A stretch of DNA of 33,719 nt from Nonomuraea pusilla. GTDB lineage: Bacteria; Actinomycetota; Actinomycetes; Streptosporangiales; Streptosporangiaceae. Made by a program: the position numbers and the translations under genes. Positions 1 through 8,446 of this stretch are shown here, one piece after another (position 1 is the stretch's first letter; each line of letters starts with the position of its first letter). The stretch spans positions 1 through 33,719 of the forward strand of contig NZ_FOBF01000037.1 of assembly GCF_900109355.1 (NCBI RefSeq), read 5' to 3'. The notes beneath the pieces are model-generated. The model was not told where the DNA came from, did no database searches, and saw only the letters and a list, made by a program, of their open reading frames with translations.

Positions 1-105
1 CGCGGCGTTGGCCAGGCCGGTGGAACAGACGCGCACGTCCCCACCGCTGACGACGGCCACCTGGGCGCCGACGACGCCCAGCGACTCGGCGGTCTTCTTG
101 ACCAG
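1..105 (-). pseudogene. Beta-lactamase-like serine hydrolase fragment
   Basis: Read on the minus strand from about 105 to the window edge, one frame gives a stretch containing ESLGVVGAQVAVVSGGDV followed by STGLAN. This resembles the N-terminal part of class C beta-lactamase / penicillin-binding serine hydrolases, where a 'gvpGaqvavv..g' strand precedes 'gva'. There is no start codon or N-terminus of its own: the preceding sequence in the neighbouring frame belongs to a different family (S9 propeller). It may continue beyond the window. The family call is by eye only. Confidence 0.4.
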
Positions 106-311
106 AAGCCGGTGCCGTCGAGACCGACGCGGCAGACCTGGCGGCGGTAGGGGTCATCGGCCACCGGTCCTGAGGCGGTGAAACAGACGCCGGAGGAGTC
201 GGCGTGGAGGATCTCCTGCACGGCCCACTCGCCGCGGGTGAGCTGAACCGTCCGCTCTCGACTGAGATTCGAGTTCCCCGGCCCGGTCGTGCAGATGACG
301 GAACCCACGTC
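106..311 (-). pseudogene. S9 peptidase (DPP4-type propeller) fragment
   Basis: The minus strand below the TAA at 314-312 reads without a stop and includes EILHADSSGVCFTASG and DDPYRRQVCRVGLDGTG. This matches the style of the DPP IV N-terminal propeller of S9 peptidases (a 'vyrv.lDG.g' repeat). It has no start, no hydrolase domain, and runs out of recognisable homology near 105, where a +1 frame takes over as a beta-lactamase-like fragment. It is a remnant, not a copy of the intact S9 gene at 713-2545, whose propeller sequence is different. Confidence 0.45.
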
Positions 312-397
312 TTAGCCGGGTGGACGGCCTTTGAGTTCGTGGATGGCCAAGAGGGGCCGGCTGGCGAGTGGGCGACGCTGATAGCCGCCAGCAGGCC

Positions 398-523
398 TTT
401 CACCAGGCATTGCGTCATCTGCCCCGGCCCGACCTGGCTGCTGCCTCGCCCGCTGGCCGGACGCACGCCGGACCGCTGTTCCTGGCTGACCGGCCCGCCC
501 GCCCCCGGCCCTCGCCCAACAAC
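398..523 (+). pseudogene. Tyrosine recombinase-like fragment
   Basis: In this plus frame the translation contains GRTHAGPLFLADRPARPR preceded by a leucine-rich HLPRPDLAA stretch. Actinobacterial tyrosine recombinases often carry 'GRt.GPlFLtdRr..paR' in the segment before the catalytic HxxR region. No arginine, HxxR or tyrosine catalytic motif follows; the frame degenerates into Arg/Pro-rich sequence and the neighbouring frame becomes aminotransferase-like. It is probably a decayed scrap of an integrase gene. Confidence 0.4.
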
Positions 524-566
524 GATCTTGGCTGCCGGTGCCGCCTGGTGGCCCGTGGTCGGCGTC

Positions 567-671
567 GGCCGTGCGGTCGCTGTCCCCTCCGGCACAGCCG
601 CCGTGCGCATCGCCCTCCTCTCCTGCGGCCTCACCGCAGGAGAGGAGGTGCTGCTGCCGACCGCCACGGTA
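567..671 (+). pseudogene. DegT/DnrJ/EryC1-type aminotransferase fragment
   Basis: This frame encodes GRAVAVPSGTAAVRIALLSC followed by GLTAGEEVLLPTAT. It is the hallmark N-terminal stretch of PLP-dependent DegT/DnrJ/EryC1/StrS sugar aminotransferases ('.avavsSGTaAlhlALlalGigpGdEVivP..tf'). Only about 35 residues are present, with no catalytic lysine region, so it is a remnant. A perfect 15-bp inverted repeat (614-648) lies within it. Confidence 0.5.
614..648. terminator. Perfect 15-bp hairpin beyond the S9 peptidase gene
   Basis: CCTCCTCTCCTGCGG (614-628), a 5-nt loop, then CCGCAGGAGAGGAGG (634-648). It lies 65 bp beyond the stop of the leftward S9 peptidase gene and could terminate it. There is no T-run, and it is also embedded in an aminotransferase-like remnant, so the role is uncertain. 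Confidence 0.45.
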
Positions 672-712
672 AGCCGGGGGCAGGCTGGCAGTAGCTGGTC
701 TGGGTGAAATCG

Positions 713-2545
713 TCAGCCCACGTGGAGCGATGCGGAGCGGTCGGCAGTTGTGGCAAGCAGGTGGGTGTGAAGGAACGTGCTGATGGCCTCGTACGCGGTT
801 AGTTCGTTGGCGCGGTTGGTGAAGCCGTGGCCTTCGTCGGGATAGATGTCGTAGCGGACTTCGACGCCGCGTTCGCGTAGCCGGGTGACAATCTGGTCGG
901 ATTCGGCCTGGGGGACGCGTGGGTCATGGGCTCCCTGGATGACGAACAGGGGAGCGGTGATGCCGTCGGCGTAGGTGACGGGGCTGCGCTCCAGGAGGTG
1001 TTCGGCGCAGGTGTCGGGATCGCCGAGGACGGTGGCGACGAACGTCTTCCATGTGGGGGGTGACGCCTTCGCCAAGGTGAGGAGGTTGCTGGGGCCGCAG
1101 ATGGAGACGCCTGCCGCCCATGGGTAGGGAAGGCGGGCCAAGCAGGACAGAGCAGCGAAGCCGCCGTAGGAAGCGCCCATGACGGCGAGGCGGTTCGGGT
1201 CGGTCCAGTCGAGGGTGCGGAGGTACTGGATGGCGTGGTCCAGGTCGTCGAGGTCGATGCCTCCCCAGTCGCGGTAGATGAGTTTCTGGTGGGCGGTGCC
1301 GTAGCCGGTGGATCCGGCGAAGTTGGGGGCCAGGATGGCGATTCCCTGGTGGAGGAGGTGCTGGTAGAGGCCGGAGCGAGCGTAGATGGGTCGTTCTTGG
1401 GATTCTGGGCCGCCGTGCACGGACAGCAGGACGGGATGAGGTCCGGGGCCGTCCGGGCGGTAGAGCAGGGCGTGGACGTCGCGGCCGTCGCGCGCCGGGT
1501 ATGTGATCAGTTCGGGGGCGATGGGGTTGATGACATGCAAGGCCGGGGGGCGGGTGTCGGTGAGGTAGCGAAACTCATGGCGAGCTAGGTCCAAGACCGC
1601 TAGTTCTGCCGGCCTCGCCGCGGAGTTGATGAGGACAACTGCCAGGGATGCGTCAGGCGCCAGGGACAGGGCGGAGATGACGCCTGGCGGGATGTCGGGG
1701 AGCGGCAGTGGAGTACCGTCGCGGTCGGCGTGCAGGCAGGAGCGGCCCGCCTCGTTGACTGACCAGATGCGGACTCCTGCGGCGGTGTCGAGGACCTCGA
1801 CATCCCAGCTCGGGCTGGCGATCGGTCGAATGGTCTCGGCCGTGAGGTCGTAGAAGGCCGCGGCGGTGAACTCGCTCCAATGGTCGGTGAGCAAGTAGAA
1901 GCCGCTGGAATCTGCTGCCCAGCCGCAAGGGTCGAAGACGCCCGCACCGAGGGCTGATGTCACGCAGGTCGGCTCAGCGTCAGGGTTGCTCAAATCGGTG
2001 AGATAGGCAGATACGTCGGTGTTGGAGCGGAAACCGCTCGACAACAACCAACGGCCGTCGGGGGAGAGGCCGACGGCCTCGAACGCGACGCCCTTGGGTG
2101 GCTTAAAGCGGCGAAGCTTGTCGGTTTCCAGGTCGCGGACGATCAAGTCTTGGGCGGCGGGGTCGCGGTCGTTGGCGGTGTAGGCCAGGAAGCGGCCGGT
2201 CGGGTCGAACGGAGATCCCGCCAGGAAGCGCTGGCAGTCCGCCCCGGGGCCGATCTCGGTCAGGCCGCTGCCGTCCAGGGCGACGAGGTAGAGGCGGTAC
2301 TGCTCATCGCCGTTTTCATCGGCGGTGAAGACCAGCTCGTTGCCGGAAGGTGTCCAGGCGATCTGCCGGACTGTCCGGTCGTCGAAGCCGGCCACGCGGC
2401 GCGGCTCGCCACCGGCGACGGGAACGACCCACAGGTCATAGTGTCCCGAGACGTGGCTGGAGTAGGCGACCAGCTGGCCGTCCGGGGACAGCGCGAGGGT
2501 GGGCTGGAATCGCTGTTGGGGGACAAAGTCCAGGTATCCGGGCAT
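713..2545 (-). CDS. S9-family serine peptidase (prolyl oligopeptidase / acylaminoacyl-peptidase type)
   Basis: Probable cytoplasmic serine peptidase that cleaves short peptides or N-acyl peptides. The 610-residue product has an N-terminal beta-propeller (about 15-340, repeats such as LSPDGQLVAY, WTPSGNELVF) and a C-terminal alpha/beta hydrolase (about 355-600). The catalytic triad is visible: Ser459 in GASYGGF, Asp541 in GAHDPRVP and His573 in DEGHGF, with the oxyanion HGGPE segment upstream. There is no signal peptide. I chose the ATG at 2545, preceded by GAGAGG at good spacing, over an upstream ATG at 2575 that overlaps the previous gene. Only 17 nt separate it from the LuxR-type gene, so the two are probably co-transcribed. 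The exact substrate cannot be read from sequence. Confidence 0.93.
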   Translation of the reverse strand: MPGYLDFVPQQRFQPTLALSPDGQLVAYSSHVSGHYDLWVVPVAGGEPRRVAGFDDRTVRQIAWTPSGNELVFTADENGDEQYRLYLVALDGSGLTEIGPGADCQRFLAGSPFDPTGRFLAYTANDRDPAAQDLIVRDLETDKLRRFKPPKGVAFEAVGLSPDGRWLLSSGFRSNTDVSAYLTDLSNPDAEPTCVTSALGAGVFDPCGWAADSSGFYLLTDHWSEFTAAAFYDLTAETIRPIASPSWDVEVLDTAAGVRIWSVNEAGRSCLHADRDGTPLPLPDIPPGVISALSLAPDASLAVVLINSAARPAELAVLDLARHEFRYLTDTRPPALHVINPIAPELITYPARDGRDVHALLYRPDGPGPHPVLLSVHGGPESQERPIYARSGLYQHLLHQGIAILAPNFAGSTGYGTAHQKLIYRDWGGIDLDDLDHAIQYLRTLDWTDPNRLAVMGASYGGFAALSCLARLPYPWAAGVSICGPSNLLTLAKASPPTWKTFVATVLGDPDTCAEHLLERSPVTYADGITAPLFVIQGAHDPRVPQAESDQIVTRLRERGVEVRYDIYPDEGHGFTNRANELTAYEAISTFLHTHLLATTADRSASLHVG

Positions 2546-2562
2546 GACAAGACCTCTCGAGT

Positions 2563-3564
2563 TCAGTCGATCCAACCGCGGCGTACTGCTGCGGCTCCAG
2601 CGGCGAAGCGGGTCTCCACGCCCAGCTCATCGCGGATGGCGGTCCAGTGTCTGCGCATGGTGTTGACACTGATGTCCATCCGCCGGGCGATCGCCTCGTC
2701 GGATAGTCCTTGATTGAGCAGCTGTAGCACCTGCAGCTGCGTGGGTGTGAGCGGCGCGGCGGCCTTCGCGCTACCGAACGGGATCGCCTTCTCCCATAGC
2801 AGCTCGAAGTACTCCCGCAGCGCACCGACGATGACGGGCGAGCGCACGAGCAGCGCCCCTCCCATGCCTGTCGGTGTCAAAGGAAGAAGTGCGACTGCTT
2901 CGTCTGCAAGCTTCATCTTCATCCCGATGCGAGGCAGCAGCCGCGCTTGTTCCCCGGCTTCGACCGCCGCCTCGATCGTCTTCGCGCCGATGGGATGTTC
3001 TGCGCAGCGGGTCTCATAGATCGCTCGGCATTGCACCTGGCCCTCGAAGACCGGTAGCGGTACGTACCCGGTGGTGTCCTCGACGGGCGCTTCCAGGACG
3101 TAGTTGTCAAGCGTGAGCCAGTCGTGCCGCGCGGCGTTGATGAGTGCGTAGGACAGGCGGCTGATCTCGTCCCGGTCGGTGACGATCTGTACGAGCCGGT
3201 CCATCGCGGAGTTTGAGGACGGCGCGGTTGGTGTCTGGTGGAACTCCCTCAGGCGCTTGTGTCCAGTCAGTAACCGCTCCTGATCGCTGATGAGGCGGCG
3301 CGAAAGATCCGCTAAGACGCCCTGCAGCGCGAGCTCTGGGGGAGCCGGCACGAGCCGTGGCGGCATCGAGGGGCCGTCCGGTCGGCGATGCGCCATCCCG
3401 CGGGCCGTGAGTTCAGCGACTTGCTCACTGCTTCCCAGCAGGGACGCGGCGTCGTCCTCAGGGCAGCCGCCCTCTGTGAGCAGCATGGAGTACGACACGA
3501 AGATCTCTTTCGGGACGACGCCTTCCAATAGGCGCTGTGCTTTGACCTGATCCTGTTCGTCCAT
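2563..3564 (-). CDS. LuxR-type HTH transcriptional regulator
   Basis: A 333-residue DNA-binding regulator. The C-terminal HTH (about 272-330: LTPTQLQVLQLLNQGLSDEA, then ARRMDISVNTMRRHWTAI) is LuxR/GerE-like. The N-terminal part starts with a short helical region (about 1-60, possibly a second winged helix of the TrmB kind), and the middle (115-250) resembles the sensor part of actinobacterial 'helix-turn-helix' regulators that lack a receiver domain: no phosphorylatable Asp pocket is evident. The ATG at 3564 sits 5 nt after GGAGG; a GTG at 3570 abuts that site and is less likely. It is the first gene of a probable operon with the S9 peptidase, which may be its target. Confidence 0.85.
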   Translation of the reverse strand: MDEQDQVKAQRLLEGVVPKEIFVSYSMLLTEGGCPEDDAASLLGSSEQVAELTARGMAHRRPDGPSMPPRLVPAPPELALQGVLADLSRRLISDQERLLTGHKRLREFHQTPTAPSSNSAMDRLVQIVTDRDEISRLSYALINAARHDWLTLDNYVLEAPVEDTTGYVPLPVFEGQVQCRAIYETRCAEHPIGAKTIEAAVEAGEQARLLPRIGMKMKLADEAVALLPLTPTGMGGALLVRSPVIVGALREYFELLWEKAIPFGSAKAAAPLTPTQLQVLQLLNQGLSDEAIARRMDISVNTMRRHWTAIRDELGVETRFAAGAAAVRRGWID

Positions 3565-3650
3565 CGCCACCTCCGGGTCAGAGAGTAGTGGCTCTGATAC
3601 GCCGTGTGATGGGCCTTCGTGTCGTGTCGGGCGATGAGTGGTTTCGAGCG

Positions 3651-3668
3651 ATGGTGAGTTTTCACCAT
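3651..3668. promoter_or_regulatory. Inverted repeat in divergent promoter region
   Basis: ATGGTGA (3651-3657), spacer GTTT, TCACCAT (3662-3668): a perfect 7-bp inverted repeat in the space between the leftward LuxR-type gene and the rightward BTAD gene. Its position between divergent starts suggests an operator for one of these regulators. No clear -10/-35 pair could be assigned. Confidence 0.4.
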
Positions 3669-3827
3669 TGAGCGCTGTGCCTCAGAGTCCCGCTGTCATA
3701 GGCGTTTTCGCTGCGCTGGACGTCACGCCCTCGGTCAGTTGCTGCGGTGAAGAGTTCCACCACTTCCGTTGCGGTGCCGCGCACGATCTGATCAGTGCGG
3801 ACGCCTGAGAGCGGCAAGGGAGGCAGT

Positions 3828-5588
3828 ATGTGGCGGCGACTCGGCGAAGATGTAGCGAGGAAGCTGAGTGCAGCGGTTACGGCGTCAACTCTGCTTTGCG
3901 TCGGTTTGCCGGCCTCTGCGTTGGCTAACGCAGAGCCTTACTGTCCGCAGGTGGGCAGAGCGCCACGTCAGGTGTACGACATCGAGAAGTTCTGTGCGCT
4001 GGTGTACGGCGACCTGATGGAAGGCCGGGCGCCGGATCTCCTGGGGCTGCTGGAACGGTCGCAGCGCAATCCGATACTTACCTCGCCCCCTTCTAAGCCG
4101 CAGAAGGTGTCGAAGCCACGTGACGTGGCTTCTACGGTGAGATCGCCTGAAGCTGAGCCAGCTAGATCTCATCGGAGGGATGCCGAACCGCGCAGGTTGG
4201 GTGAAAGCGGCCCGGAAGCTGGCCAGGCTCCGGGTCGAGCTCTGAACCGGGATCGTCAGACAAGAGCCGACCGTCAGCAGCACCCACGGAGGGAGGATAG
4301 GAAGCCATCGTCAACGACGGTTTCCACACCACCAGCTCCATCGAAGACGCCGTCGGCATCGGTCTCCACATCCTCCCCTGAGCCGGCACGAGGCGCAGCG
4401 GTGAGACCGAGGTCAGGTGATCTGTCTGAGGCGATGGGTCCGCTCGGTGCTGCGCTGGCGTTCGGGCTCATGCTCATGGTTTTGAGCGCTGCGCTTATCG
4501 GACGTCTCCGGTCCTGGCCGGCGCAGGCGAGCGCGGGCTCTTCTACCGTGGGCCTGTCTGGCGGTGCCGCGCGTCCACGCCGTATCGATGGCCGCAACGG
4601 TGAGGAAGCTGAGAAGACTGAAGTACCTCCCGCGGCTGTCCTGGCATCCGCTGGGACGCAGGCGGCCGGGGTCTACTGCGTGACGGCGGAGTCGGCGGAG
4701 TCGGCGGACGAGCCTGACCGTAGTGAGCATCTGGCGGTGACTACGTCTCAGCTTGACCAGGCCAGCTCCCGCCCGACGGTTTTAAGGGCAGGAGCGGAGG
4801 CTGAGTCGCTCATCATGCCAGGCGCCACAGCCGGGCTGGGGTCGGGCTTCGTGGCGGCGGCGGGGAAGGCGAAGGTCGAGGTGCTGGGGGTACCACGGCT
4901 GTCATTTGACAGGTCGGAGGTCCATTTCGGCCGTGCCGAGGCGCGCGAGTTGTTTGCGCTGCTTTCTGTGTCGCGGGACGGAGTTTCGGCGGAAGGGATC
5001 ACTGAGGCGCTGTGGCCGGGGGAAGTTGGCGGGCGCCGCTTGGAGTCGGCGGTGCGGGAGATCAATCGGGCTATGCGGCAGGCGACAGGGTGTGCGGCCG
5101 TCGTGCGCTTCGTGCTGAAGTCCGGGGAGCGGCGACTGCTGCCGGCGGCATCGTTCGATGTGGACTTCTGGCGGTTCGAGGACGCGTGCAAGCTGGCTTC
5201 GATCGCCGCCGAGGACGCTGTGCGGGTGGCGGCGCTGCATGAGGTGCTGGCCTTGTATCGGGGGGAGCTGCTGGCTGGGCTCGATGATCTGTGGGTGCTG
5301 CCGTTGCGGCAGGCCGCTCAGCGACAGGCGGCGGATGCCGCTGAACGGCTGGCCGAGCTGGTGCGGGCCGATGATCCAGGCCGGGCGGTGGACGTGCTGC
5401 GGTTGGCGGTCGAGCGTATCGATCCGTGCAGCGAGACGTTGTGGTGCCTGCTGATGTCGGTCCAAGGCGAACTCGGGCGCCTGCCCGCAGTACGGCGTTC
5501 GTTCCAGCTGTTGAGGGAACGGCTGGCGGAAATCGACGCGGTGCCGAGTCCGCACGCCCGGCAGGTGTATGAGCGGTTCATTCGTTAG
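3828..5588 (+). CDS. Membrane-anchored SARP-like / BTAD transcriptional regulator
   Basis: A 586-residue regulator with unusual topology. An N-terminal hydrophobic segment (about 12-33, ending ASALANA) looks like a signal sequence or anchor. It is followed by a region with Cys39 and Cys56, a long charged Pro/Ser/Arg linker (85-200) and a second transmembrane helix (about 204-226). The C-terminal half is an OmpR-like winged helix (about 350-440, LFALLSVSRDGVSAEGITEA) plus a bacterial transcriptional activator domain (about 444-586, with HEVLALYRGELLAG). Known family: BTAD/SARP regulators of secondary metabolism; some actinobacterial members are membrane-bound. Inference: a signal outside the membrane is passed to DNA. 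The ATG at 3828 follows GGGAGG by 5 nt; an earlier ATG has no such site. Confidence 0.85.
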   Translation: MWRRLGEDVARKLSAAVTASTLLCVGLPASALANAEPYCPQVGRAPRQVYDIEKFCALVYGDLMEGRAPDLLGLLERSQRNPILTSPPSKPQKVSKPRDVASTVRSPEAEPARSHRRDAEPRRLGESGPEAGQAPGRALNRDRQTRADRQQHPRREDRKPSSTTVSTPPAPSKTPSASVSTSSPEPARGAAVRPRSGDLSEAMGPLGAALAFGLMLMVLSAALIGRLRSWPAQASAGSSTVGLSGGAARPRRIDGRNGEEAEKTEVPPAAVLASAGTQAAGVYCVTAESAESADEPDRSEHLAVTTSQLDQASSRPTVLRAGAEAESLIMPGATAGLGSGFVAAAGKAKVEVLGVPRLSFDRSEVHFGRAEARELFALLSVSRDGVSAEGITEALWPGEVGGRRLESAVREINRAMRQATGCAAVVRFVLKSGERRLLPAASFDVDFWRFEDACKLASIAAEDAVRVAALHEVLALYRGELLAGLDDLWVLPLRQAAQRQAADAAERLAELVRADDPGRAVDVLRLAVERIDPCSETLWCLLMSVQGELGRLPAVRRSFQLLRERLAEIDAVPSPHARQVYERFIR

Positions 5589-5664
5589 TCAGGCCCGTCA
5601 AAGAGCGGCGGATGGCGGAGACCCGGCGATTGGTGGAGATCGGGCAGTGGCCCCCGGCTGGGGC

Positions 5665-6051
5665 TCACCCTTCTTGAAGAAGGCGCTGGTCGTGCCTTGC
5701 GTAGGTAGCCAGCATCTCGGGCGTGAGGAGATGGGTGGGGCGGGTGCCGTAGATGCGGGCCAGAGAGCGGAGCGTCGAGACGGATGGCCGCCGGCCTACT
5801 TGTGGCCAGTTCTCGTAGTCGTAGAGGCGAGACTCGCGCAGTCCGGCACCGACGGTCCCAGCAAGCCGGTGGAAGACCTCGATCGTCTGCGCCGCGGTGA
5901 GTCCGGCGGCATACCGGTAGAGGCGGAGCGGGGTGGCGGGGTGGTCGAGGCGGAGGATGACGGCGATCTGGTCGATGGTGAAGCCGTGCTGGCGTAGGTA
6001 TCGGCTGCGGCGGCGGCAATCGAGAAGCGTCTGGTATCCGGTGCCGGGCAT
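5665..6051 (-). CDS. XRE-like HTH regulator
   Basis: A 128-residue small regulator. The N-terminal region (SRYLRQHGFTIDQIAVIL, about 16-33) reads as a helix-turn-helix, and the second half (about 70-115, with RESRLYDYENWP and RSLARIYGT) matches the small actinobacterial XRE-like proteins that pair with histidine-kinase-like ATPases. It is transcribed divergently from such an ATPase gene (6333-7598), which supports a functional pair. The ATG at 6051 is preceded by a weak GGGAC site. It ends convergently with the BTAD gene, with about 76 nt between stops. Confidence 0.75.
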   Translation of the reverse strand: MPGTGYQTLLDCRRRSRYLRQHGFTIDQIAVILRLDHPATPLRLYRYAAGLTAAQTIEVFHRLAGTVGAGLRESRLYDYENWPQVGRRPSVSTLRSLARIYGTRPTHLLTPEMLATYARHDQRLLQEG

Positions 6052-6332
6052 GGGCTGAGGTCCCTTCGTCGTGCAGCGCGTGGTGGTGCGCGGGCCCCGG
6101 GTTCGGGGGTTCGAGGGACGGTAGGCGGGCTTTGATGAGGGACTCCAGTCTGCGCGTGGGGTGATCGCCGAGCCGTTCGCCGGGTGTCGGTGACGCTACG
6201 GCCGGTGCTGCCGCAGGTCGGGGTTCGGCGCGGGTGAGGGCGTGGGCCGGGGGTGTGATTCGGCCGGCGAGGTGGGTGATCGTGCTGGCCGCTCCTGGAC
6301 CGGCCGGGGGCGTGACCGGAAAGGCAGCCAGC
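6052..6332. other. Divergent intergenic region, XRE / ATPase
   Basis: 281 nt between divergent starts. It is GC-rich, with several G-runs. Open frames cross it on both strands but none resembles a known protein. It presumably holds both promoters; I could not assign -35/-10 boxes with confidence. Confidence 0.4.
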
Positions 6333-7598
6333 ATGAACGACCTCACGCAGCACGCGACCTCGAGCGAGACGGTCGACAGCCTCATTCCGCAGGGCCGTCA
6401 GCAGCAGCCATTGGGGGAGGAGTTCTCGGATCTGGCGCCAGGGCTGGTGATGTCGACGTTCCGCTCCTCGCGGCTGTGGGGTGGGGTCGCCTGGCGGCGG
6501 GCCTTCGCCGGGAGGGCGGATCAGTCAGCTCCAGCCCGGCGGATGGTCGGGCAGCTGCTGGCGGACACCGGGCGGGCGGATGACGCTCAGTGGGTGACGG
6601 CCGAGCTGGTCAGCAACGCGCTGCGGCACACACGCTCGGGGCAAGCGCAGGGCTTCTTCGTCATGGAGGTGCTGTGGGGAGCAGCGGTAGCTCGGATCGT
6701 GGTCCATGATCTGGGCGGCGACTGCGTCCCGGACTTCTCCCGCATGCCCGGTTCGGTGCCAGAGGAAGCTGAGCACGGGCGGGGCTTGCTCGGGGTCGCT
6801 GAGCTGGCGATCCGGGTGGGAGCCGCGGGTGATGCGAGTACTGGGCACGCGGTCTGGGCCGACCTCGCTCTCACCAGCGAAACTGCGTGCGCACCTCGAA
6901 GAGCTGACGTGGTTCATCGGGGCCCGGCGGTCGAGGCAGCCGCTCGCGCCGGGCAGGTGCAGGAGGCGGCTGCTGTGCGGGAGATGGAGCCAGGGGATGC
7001 TGCGCCAAGCCACCTGGCGATTCGTGCCACCGCCTGCTGCGACGGCGCACCCCTGGGGGAGGAAGCTGCGGGCGAGACCGGGCCATTGTTCGGTCGGCCT
7101 GCCCGGCGTCTTGATGGCTTCAGGGAACAGACCTGGCTCGGCCAGCGGGAAGGAGGTCGCAGGCCTGGGCCCTCGCTCAGGCTTGTGGGAGGCAAGACGG
7201 ACCAAGCGTCCGCGTTCGGGCAGGAGCCGTGGGCGCAGCAGGCGCTGGCCGCGCTGCGCCGGGACTGGCCTGATTGGGCTTTCCTGGTGGTGCGGTATCA
7301 GTGGCTGGGGATGCGCGGCAAGCAGGTGTTGATCAGCGCCACTGGCCCCGACGAGCTGCGGCAAGCCCTGTCATCGGACGAGCCGTTCGAGCACCTGCCG
7401 ATGCCGAACGTGTCGCTGTCACCGGGGGCGGACGCGGGTGGGGCGTGTAGTGGTGATGCCGGGGCGGGGCTGAGCGGCACGCTGACGGCGGTTGGGCCAC
7501 CGTCAGGGGTGTTGGGCGCTGAACGGTCGGGGACGGGCACGTGGCGGTTGCTGCCGCTGGCCCGGTGCGGGTGGATTGGTGGCCGTACGGGTGGCTGA
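6333..7598 (+). CDS. Histidine kinase-like ATPase (RsbW-like) with C-terminal extension
   Basis: A 421-residue protein. Residues about 45-180 form a GHKL/HATPase_c domain: N-box ELVSNALRHT (91-100), G1 VHDLGG (124-129) and G2 EHGRGLLGV (147-155). Such stand-alone ATPases act as anti-sigma or partner-switching kinases in actinobacteria and are often next to an XRE gene, as here. Family members usually end soon after the VWADL strand. This one runs on through about 110 low-complexity residues into a second small block (about 295-350, ALRRDWPDWAFLVVRYQW, DELRQAL), which may be a separate domain fused in frame. The ATG at 6333 follows GGAAAGG; an upstream in-frame ATG at 6234 has no such support. 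Confidence 0.8.
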   Translation: MNDLTQHATSSETVDSLIPQGRQQQPLGEEFSDLAPGLVMSTFRSSRLWGGVAWRRAFAGRADQSAPARRMVGQLLADTGRADDAQWVTAELVSNALRHTRSGQAQGFFVMEVLWGAAVARIVVHDLGGDCVPDFSRMPGSVPEEAEHGRGLLGVAELAIRVGAAGDASTGHAVWADLALTSETACAPRRADVVHRGPAVEAAARAGQVQEAAAVREMEPGDAAPSHLAIRATACCDGAPLGEEAAGETGPLFGRPARRLDGFREQTWLGQREGGRRPGPSLRLVGGKTDQASAFGQEPWAQQALAALRRDWPDWAFLVVRYQWLGMRGKQVLISATGPDELRQALSSDEPFEHLPMPNVSLSPGADAGGACSGDAGAGLSGTLTAVGPPSGVLGAERSGTGTWRLLPLARCGWIGGRTGG

Positions 7599-7793
7599 TA
7601 CGGCCATGGGTCAGGCCTCGGGGTCACTCCCGGCCGACAGCGCGGGCCGGAGAGGGCGATCGCGGGTGGGTCGTGACCGGTTTCCTGCTGGCGGGGGCGG
7701 GCCCCGTCATCAGTGGGTCCGGTCGAAGGCCGGCGCAGCGGTCGCTGTCGCCGCCCGAGCGGTGGCATGGCCGTGTGATCGTGGAGTGCGGGC

Positions 7794-7824
7794 TTGACAC
7801 CCGGCGTGCAGGTGAGCGTTGATA
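7794..7824 (+). promoter_or_regulatory. Possible housekeeping promoter
   Basis: Consensus TTGACA (7794-7799) followed after 19 nt by TTGATA (7819-7824). The spacing is slightly long and no gene starts nearby (the next credible start is 8483), so it may drive a small RNA, a long leader, or nothing. Confidence 0.3.
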
Positions 7825-7861
7825 CCTGTCCGGCGCGGAGGGTGCTGGGTGGGCCTGGGTG

Positions 7862-7892
7862 GGTTCGCCTCGCGTCCGGGGCGAGGCGAACC
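7862..7892. terminator. 12-bp GC-rich hairpin
   Basis: GGTTCGCCTCGC (7862-7873), 7-nt loop, GCGAGGCGAACC (7881-7892). The stem is perfect and there is no U-run. It lies about 260 bp after the ATPase gene stop, so a role as terminator is possible but not certain; a recombination or protein site is an alternative. Confidence 0.4.
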
Positions 7893-8440
7893 ACTCCTGG
7901 GAACGGAGAGGGCCGCGTCCGCCTCGGCTTGCGCCTGCGCGGTTGGGGCATGGGCGGCAGCGGAGGCGCTCCTGATGGGAGCAGATTTTCATACTGGAAA
8001 CTGGGGTAGCGTTCGCCTACGCGATTAAGACTGCTATCCCTTGGAGAGCTCGTTCTTGCCGGTCAAGCCGTTTTCGGAGGTAGCGGTGGACCGCCCGACT
8101 CGTCTAAAGACGACTCCTGCGAATATGTGTGCGTGCGTTTTCGTGACTGTTCATGCTGTTCACGCCTGCCTTGCCGCTTCCCTTTCTTCTTTGGCTGCCA
8201 ACAGTAAGTGACCGGCCTGCGGTTTGGCCGGGGCTGGCCCCCGTCAACCTTGGCCTGAGCGGCGAGCGTGTCTTCGTCTTGACTGGTCGCGCCGGGTCTG
8301 ACGTGCGGCGGGGCGGCGTGGCTGGGGGCTGTGCGGGTTGGCGCGGTTTTCGTGTGCCGGGGCGCAGAATCGCCGAAGAACTTTACCTTTCGGTCTTGGA
8401 AGTATAGTCCAGTTCCCTATTGGTGGCCGTGTTGTCGAGC

Positions 8441-8446
8441 TAGAAT
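8441..8446 (+). promoter_or_regulatory. Possible -10 box upstream of small Cys protein
   Basis: TAGAAT at 8441-8446 lies 37 nt before the ATG at 8483 in an A/T-rich stretch. A TTGGTG at 8420-8425 could be a -35 element but the 15-nt spacing is short. Weak call. Confidence 0.25.

Noticed and set aside
713..5588. Secondary-metabolite cluster (because of the SARP-like regulator)
   Set aside because: No synthase, synthetase or tailoring enzyme genes accompany it; only a LuxR-type regulator and a peptidase are adjacent.
7298..7951. 217-residue minus-strand frame at the end of the ATPase gene
   Set aside because: Pro/Arg-rich without domains and overlapping the sense gene.
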